From: an uncultured Christensenellaceae bacterium
GTDB taxonomy: Bacteria; Bacillota; Clostridia; Christensenellales; Borkfalkiaceae
Assembly (NCBI GenBank): GCA_910586945.1
Contig: CAJULO010000005.1
Location: 41,520-105,519 of the forward strand
DNA: 64,000 bases
Direction: 5' to 3'
Of the stretch, positions 1 through 10,972 are shown in pieces. The position numbers and the translations under genes were made by a program. How positions within the stretch are numbered: the stretch's first letter is position 1; each line of letters begins with the position of its first letter. The notes under the pieces were generated by a model. The model was not told the origin of the DNA and searched no databases. It saw nothing but the letters and a program-made list of their open reading frames with translations.

Positions 1-63
1 AGGTGGAGCACAAGCAAGCTCTTGTTCTAAAAGTAAAATTTGTTCTCTTGTTATCTTTTTCAT
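1..63 (-). CDS. N-terminal fragment of a protein cut by the window edge
   Basis: An ATG at 63 on the minus strand opens a frame that runs off the window after 21 codons and begins MKKITREQILLLEQEL. The opening weakly recalls Fic/Doc-family death-on-curing proteins, which often begin with a similar ITKEQILLLH stretch, but too little is present to assign a family. There is no strong ribosome binding site in front of the ATG. What is seen is only a short open start at the edge; the identity is a guess. Confidence 0.35.
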   Translation of the reverse strand, partial: MKKITREQILLLEQELACAPP

Positions 64-151
64 AAAAATAGTATACCCGAAATATAAAAAATTTATTTTT
101 TACTTTTCTTTTTAGAAAAATTTTGTTATACTTAAGATAATAAATCTTATT

Positions 152-180
152 TTTACAATGTAACAAGATTTATTTATAAC
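152..180 (+). promoter_or_regulatory. Promoter of tRNA-Arg(CCG)
   Basis: A TTTACA -35 (152-157) and TATAAC -10 (175-180) are separated by 17 bp and end 21 bp before the tRNA. Confidence 0.6.
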
Positions 181-201
181 AATTTTATAGAAAATACATA
201 T

Positions 202-278
202 GTGTCTGTAGTTCAATTGGATAGAATAACAGCCTCCGACGCTGTCGGTTCTGGGTTCGACCCCCAGCAGGCACACCA
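202..278 (+). tRNA. tRNA-Arg (anticodon CCG)
   Basis: A complete cloverleaf is present. The acceptor stem GTGTCTG/CAGGCAC closes, the anticodon stem ACAGC/GCTGT frames a seven-base loop with T33 followed by CCG, the T arm carries GGTTCGACC-type sequence, and CCA is encoded at 276-278. It reads CGG arginine codons. It has its own promoter and a strong terminator, so it is a single-gene transcription unit. Confidence 0.95.
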
Positions 279-282
279 TTTA

Positions 283-313
283 CCCTACTATTTAAAAAAA
301 TAGTAGGGTTTTT
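283..313 (+). terminator. Rho-independent terminator after tRNA-Arg(CCG)
   Basis: An 11-bp stem CCCTACTATTT / AAATAGTAGGG is followed by TTTTT, five bases after the tRNA CCA end. Confidence 0.9.
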
Positions 314-324
314 AAAATAAAGTC

Positions 325-352
325 TTGACAAATAAAAATAGAATGATATAAT
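325..352 (+). promoter_or_regulatory. Promoter of the small RNA
   Basis: A consensus TTGACA (325-330) and consensus TATAAT (347-352) are separated by 16 bp. No ribosome binding site plus open frame follows, so the transcript is probably non-coding. Confidence 0.75.
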
Positions 353-358
353 GATATG

Positions 359-554
359 ATTTGTTAATATTATCAAATGGAAGATTTAGGATAAATATAA
401 ATAAGGAGAAAGCATAGAATCTCTAAGTATCAATATCATTTTATAAAGAAGTTTTCCTCATGCAAGCGGAATTCTGTAAACTCACCCATGAAATTTAAGA
501 TAGTGCTAAAAATAAAATTAGCCATTTTAAGAGAGTTATAAACTCTCTTTTTTT
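359..554 (+). ncRNA. Small non-coding RNA, 6S-like (putative ssrS)
   Basis: A strong sigma-A-type promoter and a canonical terminator delimit a transcript of about 195 nt with no credible reading frame. AAATGG (375-380) can pair with CCATTT (522-527) as a closing stem. GCTAA/TTAGC (505-509, 518-522) forms a small hairpin on the 3' side. ATAGAAT (414-420) can pair with ATTCTGT (470-476) in the distal arm. Length, a rod-like fold with an internal open region and solitary transcription fit bacterial 6S RNA, which binds sigma-A RNA polymerase. The 6S call is inference from shape; the existence of an RNA gene is better supported. Confidence 0.5.
529..554 (+). terminator. Terminator of the small RNA
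   Basis: AAGAGAGTT (529-537) and AACTCTCTT (541-549) form a 9-bp stem with a 3-nt loop, followed by a T run. Confidence 0.9.
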
Positions 555-662
555 AGTATAAAATTTTGCTATGCACACAAAAATTTTACTATTCATAGAA
601 TACAAATGTAGGCGTTGCCCTACGCAATAAATGAAACGACACAAAACGAATGAGAAATTGCT

Positions 663-2842
<2,180 letters not shown>

Positions 2843-2855
2843 TTCATTATCTACA

Positions 2856-2888
2856 AAAAAAAGGAAGGTTTAAAACCTTCCTTTTTTT
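2856..2888. terminator. Bidirectional terminator between convergent genes
   Basis: AAAAAAAGGAAGGTTT and its complement form a near-perfect palindrome with an A run on one side and a T run on the other. It serves the collagen gene on the plus strand and the lipoprotein gene on the minus strand, whose stop codon lies in its T tract. Confidence 0.9.
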
Positions 2889-3813
2889 AATAATTTTTTA
2901 TACGAATATTGTTGATTTTTATAGTTACTTTAGGTAAATATATACCATTTGCATTTAAATTTTCTTGTGTTCCATTAGAGCGCGCCATATAAGTTCTACC
3001 AGTAAATTTGTCTACCATTCTTACAGTATTTAAATTTTCTGTAAAATTTTCTGTGTTATTTTGCGCGTTTTGATTGTATTCTGACCTTTTATTTTCAATT
3101 GCAGTCATAAGTTCATTAAAAGTTGTTTTTGATGCATTGTTATCTAATACTGCAAATACACAATAATTATTGTCTAGTGCTGTATCTGTTGTACTGAAAT
3201 AAAACATTGATGTAACAGTATTATGCAGATATTCCACTTGACGCACTTCTTTCTTTTTGTGACTTGCTTTTGCGTATACTCTTGTTGTAAAGGCACTATC
3301 AGATTCAATTCCATCTTGTCCATATATATAGGTATAAGTTCCTATAGCTCCTTTTTCATTACTAAACCCACCGTTACGAATCTCAAATCCATTTCTGAGA
3401 GTTTCTCCATACACTACATTATTTATAGGCGTTTTTCTATTTGCATCCGCCCAAACGCTTATTGGCGTATTTGGTAAATCTTTAAAAGTGTTGTTGCGTA
3501 CAGCATCTTCATTACTAAAAGCACCTGCAATCATTTTATTATTGGCCGTTTGAAAATCATGTATAATTGTATCATTATAAAATCCACTTTCTATCATTGC
3601 TAGATAATGATTTGTTGTCTGTGGATAATATTTTCTATTCATTCTATATGTCAATTCATAATTCTTATTATTAAATGAGATAGAAACAATAAATCTAGGA
3701 GTATTACTACTACATCCCACAAATAACAATACTGCACAGCACAATAGGAAAATTGCAAAAATTGCAGATAAAATTCTTTTAGAATTAAAATTTATTTGTC
3801 CCTTAACTTTCAT
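2887..3813 (-). CDS. Cyclophilin-like lipoprotein (peptidyl-prolyl isomerase fold)
   Basis: A 308-residue exported lipoprotein. A hydrophobic signal segment (about residues 14-33) ends in a lipobox LFVGC with Cys34 as the lipidation site. The mature part resembles cyclophilin-type PPIases: an N-terminal strand with NHYLAMIESGFYNDTIIH, equivalent to the family's FLxLxxxGFYDGxxFHR, and later VFAVLDN in place of the family VFGxV. Family members assist folding of exported proteins outside the membrane. The catalytic Arg of FHR is replaced here (IHDFQ), so isomerase activity is doubtful. It is a single gene that converges on the collagen gene. Confidence 0.6.
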   Translation of the reverse strand: MKVKGQINFNSKRILSAIFAIFLLCCAVLLFVGCSSNTPRFIVSISFNNKNYELTYRMNRKYYPQTTNHYLAMIESGFYNDTIIHDFQTANNKMIAGAFSNEDAVRNNTFKDLPNTPISVWADANRKTPINNVVYGETLRNGFEIRNGGFSNEKGAIGTYTYIYGQDGIESDSAFTTRVYAKASHKKKEVRQVEYLHNTVTSMFYFSTTDTALDNNYCVFAVLDNNASKTTFNELMTAIENKRSEYNQNAQNNTENFTENLNTVRMVDKFTGRTYMARSNGTQENLNANGIYLPKVTIKINNIRIKNY

Positions 3814-3889
3814 AAAAATATCCCTTACTTGTGGTTATTTTTTTAGTATTATACTCTAAAAAGCTTATACTTGTCAAGTGTTGCAAAAA

Positions 3890-4771
3890 TTATTCTGCAC
3901 TATTAGATATATCTTCTAAAAGTATTTTATATTTTTCACATTCTTTCGCCACTTTTCGCATATCTTCTCCATATATTGAGTTTCCTAGTCTCTCACAAAA
4001 ATTCTTTTTATGATACAAGTATGCAAATCGAAATGCAATCAATACAAAAAGCAAAAAGGAAATACCTGCTAATACTGTACAGATAATGGCAAGATAGGCT
4101 ATCCAATCGCCAGAAACAAAATGTAAAAAAGGCCAAGTTACAGACATTGCTATAATACATAGTGCCATACTCGCAAGTAGAATCCAAAAAATTGGTTTAC
4201 TCTTTTTCCACGCTAAATTATATTTTGGTTGATACGCCTGTCTTAATTGTTCATCTTCTCTCTCTAATACTTTATATGTTTCCTCATATCTATCTATTCG
4301 CTTTTGTAACTGTGGACCATATTTCCATAAACATTTCTTTTTTTGCTCTTCATTCATAGCTAATATACTTTTATTATATATATCTGCAAGATTTTCAAAA
4401 TTCTGTAAATTTGTGAAATCCTCTGTATGTACTTGCAACAATCCTAACCACGCTAAATAATAGTTAGCATCTAACTCTGTCCCCTCTTTTAGCTTAGCAA
4501 TTGCACGCTCTTTTTCCCCTTTTTGAAAGAGCTCTATACTTTCATCATATATCTTATCAATGCATTTTATATGATTTAATCGCTCATTGTCCATCATTTC
4601 TTCTAAAGACACAGCAGAAACACTATATTTTTGTTCTACTTTTGCTTTTTCACTATCTGCAACAAATTGTCTTTCGGCAAGTGTTCTTGTATTTTGTTCT
4701 TGCTCTTTTGAATATGTATCTGTATCTATTCTTTCTTTCTCTATTTGAATTTCTTCATGATATTTATGCAA
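3890..4771 (-). CDS. TPR-containing membrane protein of unknown function
   Basis: A 293-residue protein. The first 60 residues are charged and Gln/Glu-rich. A tetratricopeptide-like segment follows (about residues 75-140, including ELFQKGEKERAIAKLKEG and NYYLAWLGLL), then a charged helix, two membrane spans (about 192-215 and 225-250) and a short cytoplasmic tail. It begins 23 bases after ispE on the same strand, so the two are probably co-transcribed. I do not recognise a named family; TPRs suggest a scaffold role at the membrane. Confidence 0.75.
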   Translation of the reverse strand: MHKYHEEIQIEKERIDTDTYSKEQEQNTRTLAERQFVADSEKAKVEQKYSVSAVSLEEMMDNERLNHIKCIDKIYDESIELFQKGEKERAIAKLKEGTELDANYYLAWLGLLQVHTEDFTNLQNFENLADIYNKSILAMNEEQKKKCLWKYGPQLQKRIDRYEETYKVLEREDEQLRQAYQPKYNLAWKKSKPIFWILLASMALCIIAMSVTWPFLHFVSGDWIAYLAIICTVLAGISFLLFVLIAFRFAYLYHKKNFCERLGNSIYGEDMRKVAKECEKYKILLEDISNSAE

Positions 4772-4794
4772 TAGAATATTCTCCTTGAATCTCT

Positions 4795-5691
4795 TTATTT
4801 TTCTCTTTTATCTTGTCCTTCTATAATACATTGATATCCCTTTTTAATAGGAATTACAATTTTACTATTTATTTTACGACAAATACGCTGTGCCATTCTA
4901 CAAGAGGAATAAGACAAAAAAGTACCATAGATACAACTGCCTGAACCAGTTATGAGTGTGGCAAGAGATTCTGTATTTTGTAACATCTGTAAAGCTGGTT
5001 CAATATTTTTATTGATTGCCATTGCAGATGCCTGCAATGCATTTTTCATAAAAGTAGTCGCCTCTGTCAATTGCATTTTTTGCAGATGTACGATAAGTTT
5101 ATCAATGTCCGTCTGTTCATGCTGTGCTAAACTATCAAATTTTTTATAACATTTGGCAGTATTGACACTCCCTTTAGGAAAAAGTAATAGAAAGTAAAGT
5201 TTCCCTTGCATAGTTAATTTTTGTACTTTTTCACCTCTACCACTTAGGCGTGCAAGACCACCATGTAACATATATCCAGTATCACTTCCTAAAGTATCTG
5301 CTAATTCTTTTAATTTATTTCTATCTCTTATACCATATGCGTATGCCATGGCATTCAATACACCCGCACAGTCTGCAGAAGAACCACCAAGACCTGCTCC
5401 AACAGGAATATTTTTATATATATGGATATCTGCTCCATTCGTTTTAAAAACATCCATAAAGAGTTTTGCTGCTTTATAGGCATTATTATCTGCTATAGGA
5501 ATATAAGCATACCCTTTCCCTTCCATAGTTACACAAATTTCTTTATCATGCCTTGTTTTTAACTCTATCCAATCATATAAATTGATAGATGTTACAAGAC
5601 TATCTATCTTATGATAGTTCTCTTCTATGCCTACAACATTGAGTGCTAAATTTAGCTTTGCAAAACTTTTTAATCGCACTTGCGTTTGCAT
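4795..5691 (-). CDS. ispE: 4-diphosphocytidyl-2-C-methyl-D-erythritol kinase
   Basis: This is the GHMP kinase of the MEP isoprenoid pathway; it phosphorylates the 2-hydroxyl of CDP-methylerythritol with ATP. The protein (298 residues) has the expected N-terminal FAKLNLALNV with the catalytic Lys12, the GHMP ATP-binding loop PVGAGLGGSSAD at residues 96-107, and the LGSDTGY segment with the likely catalytic Asp137. The C-terminal TGSG motif is also present. Length is normal. It lies between a CvpA-like gene and a TPR protein gene. It shows that the organism makes isoprenoids by the MEP route. Confidence 0.95.
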   Translation of the reverse strand: MQTQVRLKSFAKLNLALNVVGIEENYHKIDSLVTSINLYDWIELKTRHDKEICVTMEGKGYAYIPIADNNAYKAAKLFMDVFKTNGADIHIYKNIPVGAGLGGSSADCAGVLNAMAYAYGIRDRNKLKELADTLGSDTGYMLHGGLARLSGRGEKVQKLTMQGKLYFLLLFPKGSVNTAKCYKKFDSLAQHEQTDIDKLIVHLQKMQLTEATTFMKNALQASAMAINKNIEPALQMLQNTESLATLITGSGSCIYGTFLSYSSCRMAQRICRKINSKIVIPIKKGYQCIIEGQDKREK

Positions 5692-5710
5692 AGTTGTACT
5701 CCTTTTTTAT

Positions 5711-5745
5711 ATGTCTAGAGCCACAATATATGTGGCTCTAGACAT
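5711..5745. other. 15-bp inverted repeat between cvpA-like gene and ispE
   Basis: ATGTCTAGAGCCACA and its exact complement flank a 5-nt loop. On the minus strand, the direction of both neighbours, no T run follows, so it is not a standard terminator there. It may be an RNA processing or mRNA-stabilising hairpin. Confidence 0.6.
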
Positions 5746-5761
5746 CATTTATATTTTTAAA

Positions 5762-6301
5762 TTATAGAGAAAATAAATTTTTTATTGGATTCCATTTGAT
5801 GATTGAAACAAGTAAATTGCCACCTTTTTCACCGAGATATGTATACATATTTTCAACAATTCTACCATTTTCAAACATTGCAATAACAGATACTATCAAC
5901 CACATAAACATAAATGCCATTACTACAGAAAAACATATACCAATTAGCTTATTGAGTATTTTAATGATAATGTTTTTCATACTAAACAACTTAATGAGTA
6001 AATTTGTAAAGATAAGTTTTATTATGTTGATTACAATAAATAATGCAATGTAATAGATAGTTAATGCTGCCCATCCGTCTAAGAATGAAACATGTGATAC
6101 AAATATTTGGTTAAGTGACTCTATCCATCTTTCTATAAATGGGATTTTTAAAATCATTCCTCCAAGTGCAAAGCAAAGAAATACAGATATAATCCATCCA
6201 AGAAAACCTTTAAAATAGAATTTTAAACATCTGTTAAATCCTTGCAAGAAACCCAATAAAGCAATACCTGCAACTACTGCTAAAAATATCCAGTTTACCA
6301 T
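5762..6301 (-). CDS. CvpA family membrane protein
   Basis: The ATG at 6301 follows AAAGGAG with good spacing and gives a 179-residue protein, MVNWIFLAVV onwards. It has four predicted membrane segments and the overall pattern of CvpA/colicin V production proteins: a short N-terminal span followed by a GF.QGFNR segment, paired central spans and a last span before an amphipathic tail. Family members in Bacillota are uncharacterised membrane proteins linked to cell envelope homeostasis. It stands alone, between the calcium pump gene and ispE. Confidence 0.7.
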   Translation of the reverse strand: MVNWIFLAVVAGIALLGFLQGFNRCLKFYFKGFLGWIISVFLCFALGGMILKIPFIERWIESLNQIFVSHVSFLDGWAALTIYYIALFIVINIIKLIFTNLLIKLFSMKNIIIKILNKLIGICFSVVMAFMFMWLIVSVIAMFENGRIVENMYTYLGEKGGNLLVSIIKWNPIKNLFSL

Positions 6302-6406
6302 TTTATTTTCTCCTTTACACAAGCTTTTTCATCAGTATACCATAGATATAAAATCTTGTCAAGTAAAAAACACTATAGAATGCTTTGGAAAACAGACTTA
6401 CTTTTT

Positions 6407-9097
6407 TCACAATTTTTTAGTACTTTTATTTTTTATACAATAACGCATAATAGCTTGAATACCTTCTTGTATTCCTATGATAGACAATGCCATTGCAATA
6501 ACTTTACACCAATCTACAATATTTAAAGCTACAGTTTCAAATACTCTGTTGCCAAACTGTGTTATAATAATTTGTAGACTTAAGACTACAACAAGAACAA
6601 GCAACATAAGTCTATTTTTAAAAAAGTTTTTAAATATACTATTATTCCCAAGTTCTCTACAATTCAATGCATTAAAGAGTTGAAATAAGACAAATAGTGT
6701 AAAAACAACTGTTCTATTCTTGACATTGTCTATCTGTAAAAAATTCGTTGCAATTTGCAACAGGCAAATACCTGTCATAAATAAACTTGCAATAAAAATT
6801 TTTATTAGCATTGAACGGCTTAAAATACTTTCTCCCCTAGCTATTGGTTTCTTCTCCATTAAATTGTTTCGAATAGGTTCCAGTCCTAAAATGAGTGCCG
6901 GCGGGCCATCCATAATTATATTTATCCAAAGTAGGTCAAGTGCTGAAAAGGGTTGTTGTATATTTGGAAAAAATAAATTTAAAATTGTACATAAAAAAAT
7001 TAAAAATACTGATGCAACATTTACCGTCAATTGAAATTGTATAAAACGCTTAAAGTTTTCATAAATCCCTCTGCCCCATTGTATTGATGTTGCTATTGAG
7101 GAAAATGAATCGTCTAATAAAACAATATCCGCCGCCTCTTTTGATACCTCAGTACCCGCTATACCCATAGCAATACCAACATCCGCAGTCTTTAATGCAG
7201 GTGCATCATTGATACCATCCCCTGTCACTGCTACTACATTGCCAAGTAACTTCAGCGTCTTTACTACCCGCATCTTCAATGTGGGTGTACTTCTTGCAAT
7301 GACAGCAACGCGTGGCAATGTCTTTCTAAATTCTTCTTCTGCCATATCTTCAAGCACACTTGCTTCCATCGCAATACCGTTCGTACCAAATAGGTGTAAC
7401 TGTCTTGCAATCTCTGTGGCGGTGACAATATTATCTCCAGTTAACATTTTAACCGCAATTCCTGCATTCCTACATTTTTGAACGGCATCATATACTTCCG
7501 GACGCAATGGGTCTGCAATGGCTACAAATCCGTCATATTGCAAATTGCATTCGCATTCCTCTCTTGTTGATGGCAATATCTTGACAAATTTATGTGCAAA
7601 TGCAAGTACTCTTTTTGCCTCTTGTTGCCACTTTCTCTCCTGCTGTTGCATTGCATCATTTTCTTCTTCTGTTAAATTTGATATACTCCGTATTTTTTCC
7701 GGACTTCCTTTACTTAAAATTAAATATCCATCCCTTTGTCTTAAGCATATAGTCATATTTTTTGTACTCGAAGAAAAGGAATAACTTTGTACTATCTCTT
7801 GGCTTTGCCGCACTTTTTCATAATCAATAGCATTTTTTTGCAATAATGCAAGCAATGCACACTCTGTAGGACTACCTATAAATTGTATTTTTTTATCTTG
7901 CAATACAATATCCGCTGTACTATTTACTGCAAAATTATACAAAAGTTCTTGTGTAAAGTCTACTTCTGCTTTTGTAAGCTTGTCTAATGCAATATATTTA
8001 CCATTTGCATAAAGATTTGTAACAGCCATTTTATTTTCCGTTAAAGTTCCAGTTTTATCTGAACAGATTACATTGACACTTCCCACCGTTTCACATGCAA
8101 TCATCTTTTTAACTAACACTTGCTGTTTTGCCATTTTGACAATATTGATGGATAAGGATATTGCAACAATTGTAGGTAGTCCTTCCGGTACACATGCCAC
8201 CATTAAAACGATACTTGTAATAAATAGATTGGATACAGATGTAAAGTTAGTCGTCTTTGTCACTAGCAAATAAATAAATTGCATGACAAAAATTAAGAAT
8301 GCAACAATACCTCCAAATATTGTAATATTTTTGCCAAGTTTTGTAAGCTTTTCTTGTAGTGGTGTTCGTCCACTTTCCTCCTGCTGAATCTCTTTTGCAA
8401 TCATTCCAAACTCTGTGTTATCTCCCACAGCACAAACTACCATTTTGCCATTTCCATGCACAACAAATGTCCCTGCAAAACAATAATTTTCTTGTTCAGC
8501 TATAGGAGTACTTTCCGCTGTAAAAATTTTTTCAGCATTCTTTTTTACCGCTAAACTTTCACCAGTTAAGGCAGATTCATCACACTGCAAATCATTCGAT
8601 TGCAACAATCTTCCATCTGCCATGATTTTATCTCCAATGCTTAGATAAACAATATCCCCTACTACAAGTTCTTCTTGCAAGATAGTTTGTATTTTTCCCT
8701 CGCGTAGCACTTTACACACTGTTCCATTTTTAATTTTATTTAATGCATCAAATGCCTTGATTGACCGTCCTTCCATGATAATAGTCAAGGAAACAGATAT
8801 TGCTATTGTTACAAAAATACCAATGACTTCGGCATAATTAAAACGATGCCCCTGCACAGCTTCAATACAGTTTACCACAAGCGTTATTCCCCATGCTATT
8901 ATCAACAAAATGAGCATGGGTTCTTTTAATGCATCCATGATTCGAAAAAATATATTTTTGCGCTTGACTTCTGTCAAGCTATTTTTTCCATATTTTATGG
9001 CATGCTCCTGTACTTGCTTGTCTGAAAGTCCACTTTCTACCGAACTATTTAAAGTTTTTAACACTTCTTCTGGTGTTTTTAAATAAAAATTTTGCAT
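6407..9097 (-). CDS. P-type Ca2+-transporting ATPase (P2 type)
   Basis: An 896-residue cation pump that exports Ca2+ with ATP hydrolysis. All core motifs are present: TGES (about 178-181, actuator), DKTGTLT with the phosphorylated Asp347, TGDN and TGDGINDAP (nucleotide and hinge motifs), and CVPEGLP in M4 with Glu305. The M6 signature NIIMDGPPAL supports the P2 group. The N-terminal cation ATPase domain and the C-terminal group of membrane spans are complete. CVPEGLP is the PMCA/LMCA1-like pattern, which suggests one Ca2+ site per cycle. A two-component pair lies 5 bp upstream on the same strand and may control it. Confidence 0.93.
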   Translation of the reverse strand: MQNFYLKTPEEVLKTLNSSVESGLSDKQVQEHAIKYGKNSLTEVKRKNIFFRIMDALKEPMLILLIIAWGITLVVNCIEAVQGHRFNYAEVIGIFVTIAISVSLTIIMEGRSIKAFDALNKIKNGTVCKVLREGKIQTILQEELVVGDIVYLSIGDKIMADGRLLQSNDLQCDESALTGESLAVKKNAEKIFTAESTPIAEQENYCFAGTFVVHGNGKMVVCAVGDNTEFGMIAKEIQQEESGRTPLQEKLTKLGKNITIFGGIVAFLIFVMQFIYLLVTKTTNFTSVSNLFITSIVLMVACVPEGLPTIVAISLSINIVKMAKQQVLVKKMIACETVGSVNVICSDKTGTLTENKMAVTNLYANGKYIALDKLTKAEVDFTQELLYNFAVNSTADIVLQDKKIQFIGSPTECALLALLQKNAIDYEKVRQSQEIVQSYSFSSSTKNMTICLRQRDGYLILSKGSPEKIRSISNLTEEENDAMQQQERKWQQEAKRVLAFAHKFVKILPSTREECECNLQYDGFVAIADPLRPEVYDAVQKCRNAGIAVKMLTGDNIVTATEIARQLHLFGTNGIAMEASVLEDMAEEEFRKTLPRVAVIARSTPTLKMRVVKTLKLLGNVVAVTGDGINDAPALKTADVGIAMGIAGTEVSKEAADIVLLDDSFSSIATSIQWGRGIYENFKRFIQFQLTVNVASVFLIFLCTILNLFFPNIQQPFSALDLLWINIIMDGPPALILGLEPIRNNLMEKKPIARGESILSRSMLIKIFIASLFMTGICLLQIATNFLQIDNVKNRTVVFTLFVLFQLFNALNCRELGNNSIFKNFFKNRLMLLVLVVVLSLQIIITQFGNRVFETVALNIVDWCKVIAMALSIIGIQEGIQAIMRYCIKNKSTKKL

Positions 9098-9101
9098 ATA
9101 A

Positions 9102-9749
9102 CTATATTTCTAAAATTTCCTTTAATTTTTGTATGGTATCTTGTCTGTTCTTGCTCTGTAATTTACTGTTGATTGTTGAGATATAATTGCGCGCTGTACC
9201 ATCTGTCAATCCTAATGCAGAGGTTATTTGCCGATTATTAAATCCGTCTGCAAGCATAAGTGCAATTTCCACCTCTCTATCGGATAAGTGAAAATGTTTT
9301 TTTAACTCAATCTCTTTATTTAAAGTGACTGCTTTTGCAACTTCGGTTAGCTTCTTTGCCACCTTTGATGGCAATATTGTATCTCCAGCATGTGCATTTT
9401 TTATAGATTCTAACAAAACAGCGCTAGATATATCCTTTAATAGATAGCCACATGCTCCATTATGTAAAGCATTTAAAATATATTCGCTGTCATCAAATGT
9501 TGTCAACATCAAAATTTTAACAGATGGATATCTTTTTTTCACTTCTGCCGTCGTGACAACACCATTCATAATAGGCATACGAATATCTAGCAGTAAAACA
9601 TCTGGCAGATTCTCTTGCATCTTATTTAAAGCATCTTCCCCATTTGTAGCAGTTGCTATTACCTCCATCTCTGGACAGGATAACACAATACTTTTAATGC
9701 CTTCGGCAAGTAACGGTTGGTCATCGACAATCATAACTTTTATTGCCAT
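9102..9749 (-). CDS. LuxR/NarL-family response regulator
   Basis: A 215-residue two-component regulator. The receiver domain (1-120) carries the acidic pair Asp9/Asp10, the phosphoacceptor Asp55 in LLLDIRMP, and Thr and Lys of the switch (MLTTFDD, LLKD). The C-terminal helix-turn-helix (about 150-212, LSDREVEIALMLADGFNNRQI) is of LuxR type. Its start overlaps the end of the kinase gene by 10 bp, the usual layout for a cognate pair. The calcium pump gene follows after 5 bp, so pump control is a reasonable inference. Confidence 0.92.
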   Translation of the reverse strand: MAIKVMIVDDQPLLAEGIKSIVLSCPEMEVIATATNGEDALNKMQENLPDVLLLDIRMPIMNGVVTTAEVKKRYPSVKILMLTTFDDSEYILNALHNGACGYLLKDISSAVLLESIKNAHAGDTILPSKVAKKLTEVAKAVTLNKEIELKKHFHLSDREVEIALMLADGFNNRQITSALGLTDGTARNYISTINSKLQSKNRQDTIQKLKEILEI

Positions 9750-10972
9750 ATCAATTCCTCTTCCTTTTTTATGCTTTTAGGTATTTTTAATAGAATATCA
9801 AACCCTTCATCTGGATGTGCTGTAAAAGTTGCCACGCCTCCTAATTCTTCTACCTTTTCCCGTGTTGTGCGTAGACCATATCCTTCAATAATTGTTTTTC
9901 CACTACCTATTCCATTGTCGGATAGAAAAAAAACAACATCTTCTTTTGTCTCTTTTAATTCAAAAATAAAAGCAGTACTTTTACCGTGTCTAAGTCCATT
10001 TGCAATTCCCTCTCGCAAAGTATTTGCAATCAATCTCTCCACTTGACTGGACAATACCATTTCTTCTATCTTCCAGCGTATTGTCAAATTTGTAGCATTG
10101 GTTGTTTCTAGCAAAATTTGTTCTAAATATGCCTTGAAAGTTACTTTTGCATGTCTACCTGAAAGTAAATGGATACTCATACGCAACTGTTCTAAACAAT
10201 TTTTTGCCTGCAATTCCATAGCGGTTACAGCAGCATATGCTGGAGTATCCTTTTTTAAACTGAGCTTGGCAGATTCTGCCTGCATAATCATTGTAGTTAG
10301 GGAATGTCCCGCTGTATCATGAATTTCTTTTGCAATACGATTGCGTTCTTGATAGACTGTTGCCTCTTCAAGTTTATGATAGGCCTCTAAAAGTTCTATC
10401 TTACTTGCTTCAATTTTTCTATTTTGGCGCCAAATGACCATGGCAAAATTAAACATCATAAAATGCAAGCTAAGGATACCTATCCCCATAAAATATTGTA
10501 TAGCAAGTTCTACTGACTGTAGTGTTACTCCTTCAATTAAAGTGGAATCAAGCAAAAATCCAAAAGACATTAAAACGGCATTTGCTCCAAACATATAACT
10601 ACAATCTTTAAAATAGGGAGCAGCTAAGTAAAACTCCGTTAAAACGGTGGCATACAATATCGTGGTACTTACAATTGTTCTAGAAAAGAAGGCAATTAAA
10701 AACAAAAATATAGAATCAAAGACATAAAAAACAATTTTTTTCACAAAACTTCGCATTGTAAAAACTTTAAAGAGCATAGAAACTGTCAATGCTATAATAA
10801 AGGTCACTTGACAAATTTCAGATATCAATCTATCTCGTATGTTCATTCCTTTATTGAGAATGAACCCCAATACAGAGCTTATAATCATTAAACAAAGTAT
10901 TCCAAGAACTGCAATCTGTATAGAAAAAAAGAAATATTTTTTAAAATTACTATCTTTATTTTTTTCTTTCAT
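9740..10972 (-). CDS. Sensor histidine kinase (HisKA_3 type)
   Basis: A membrane sensor kinase partner of the adjacent LuxR-type regulator. The first 180 residues contain about six hydrophobic spans with no large extracytoplasmic domain, so the sensing part is intramembrane. After a coiled linker comes the dimerisation/phosphoacceptor motif ERNRIAKEIHDTAGH, with the phosphorylated His about 220, then an HATPase domain with FLSDNGIGSG. I prefer the ATG at 10972, which follows GAAGG at good spacing, over 10978. The gene begins inside the last codons of gltX (10956-10972), so the three genes may be co-transcribed. Confidence 0.9.
   Translation of the reverse strand: MKEKNKDSNFKKYFFFSIQIAVLGILCLMIISSVLGFILNKGMNIRDRLISEICQVTFIIALTVSMLFKVFTMRSFVKKIVFYVFDSIFLFLIAFFSRTIVSTTILYATVLTEFYLAAPYFKDCSYMFGANAVLMSFGFLLDSTLIEGVTLQSVELAIQYFMGIGILSLHFMMFNFAMVIWRQNRKIEASKIELLEAYHKLEEATVYQERNRIAKEIHDTAGHSLTTMIMQAESAKLSLKKDTPAYAAVTAMELQAKNCLEQLRMSIHLLSGRHAKVTFKAYLEQILLETTNATNLTIRWKIEEMVLSSQVERLIANTLREGIANGLRHGKSTAFIFELKETKEDVVFFLSDNGIGSGKTIIEGYGLRTTREKVEELGGVATFTAHPDEGFDILLKIPKSIKKEEELIWQ

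Noticed and set aside
5711-5745. Terminator between the cvpA-like gene and ispE.
   Set aside because: The stem is good but no T run follows in the direction of transcription.
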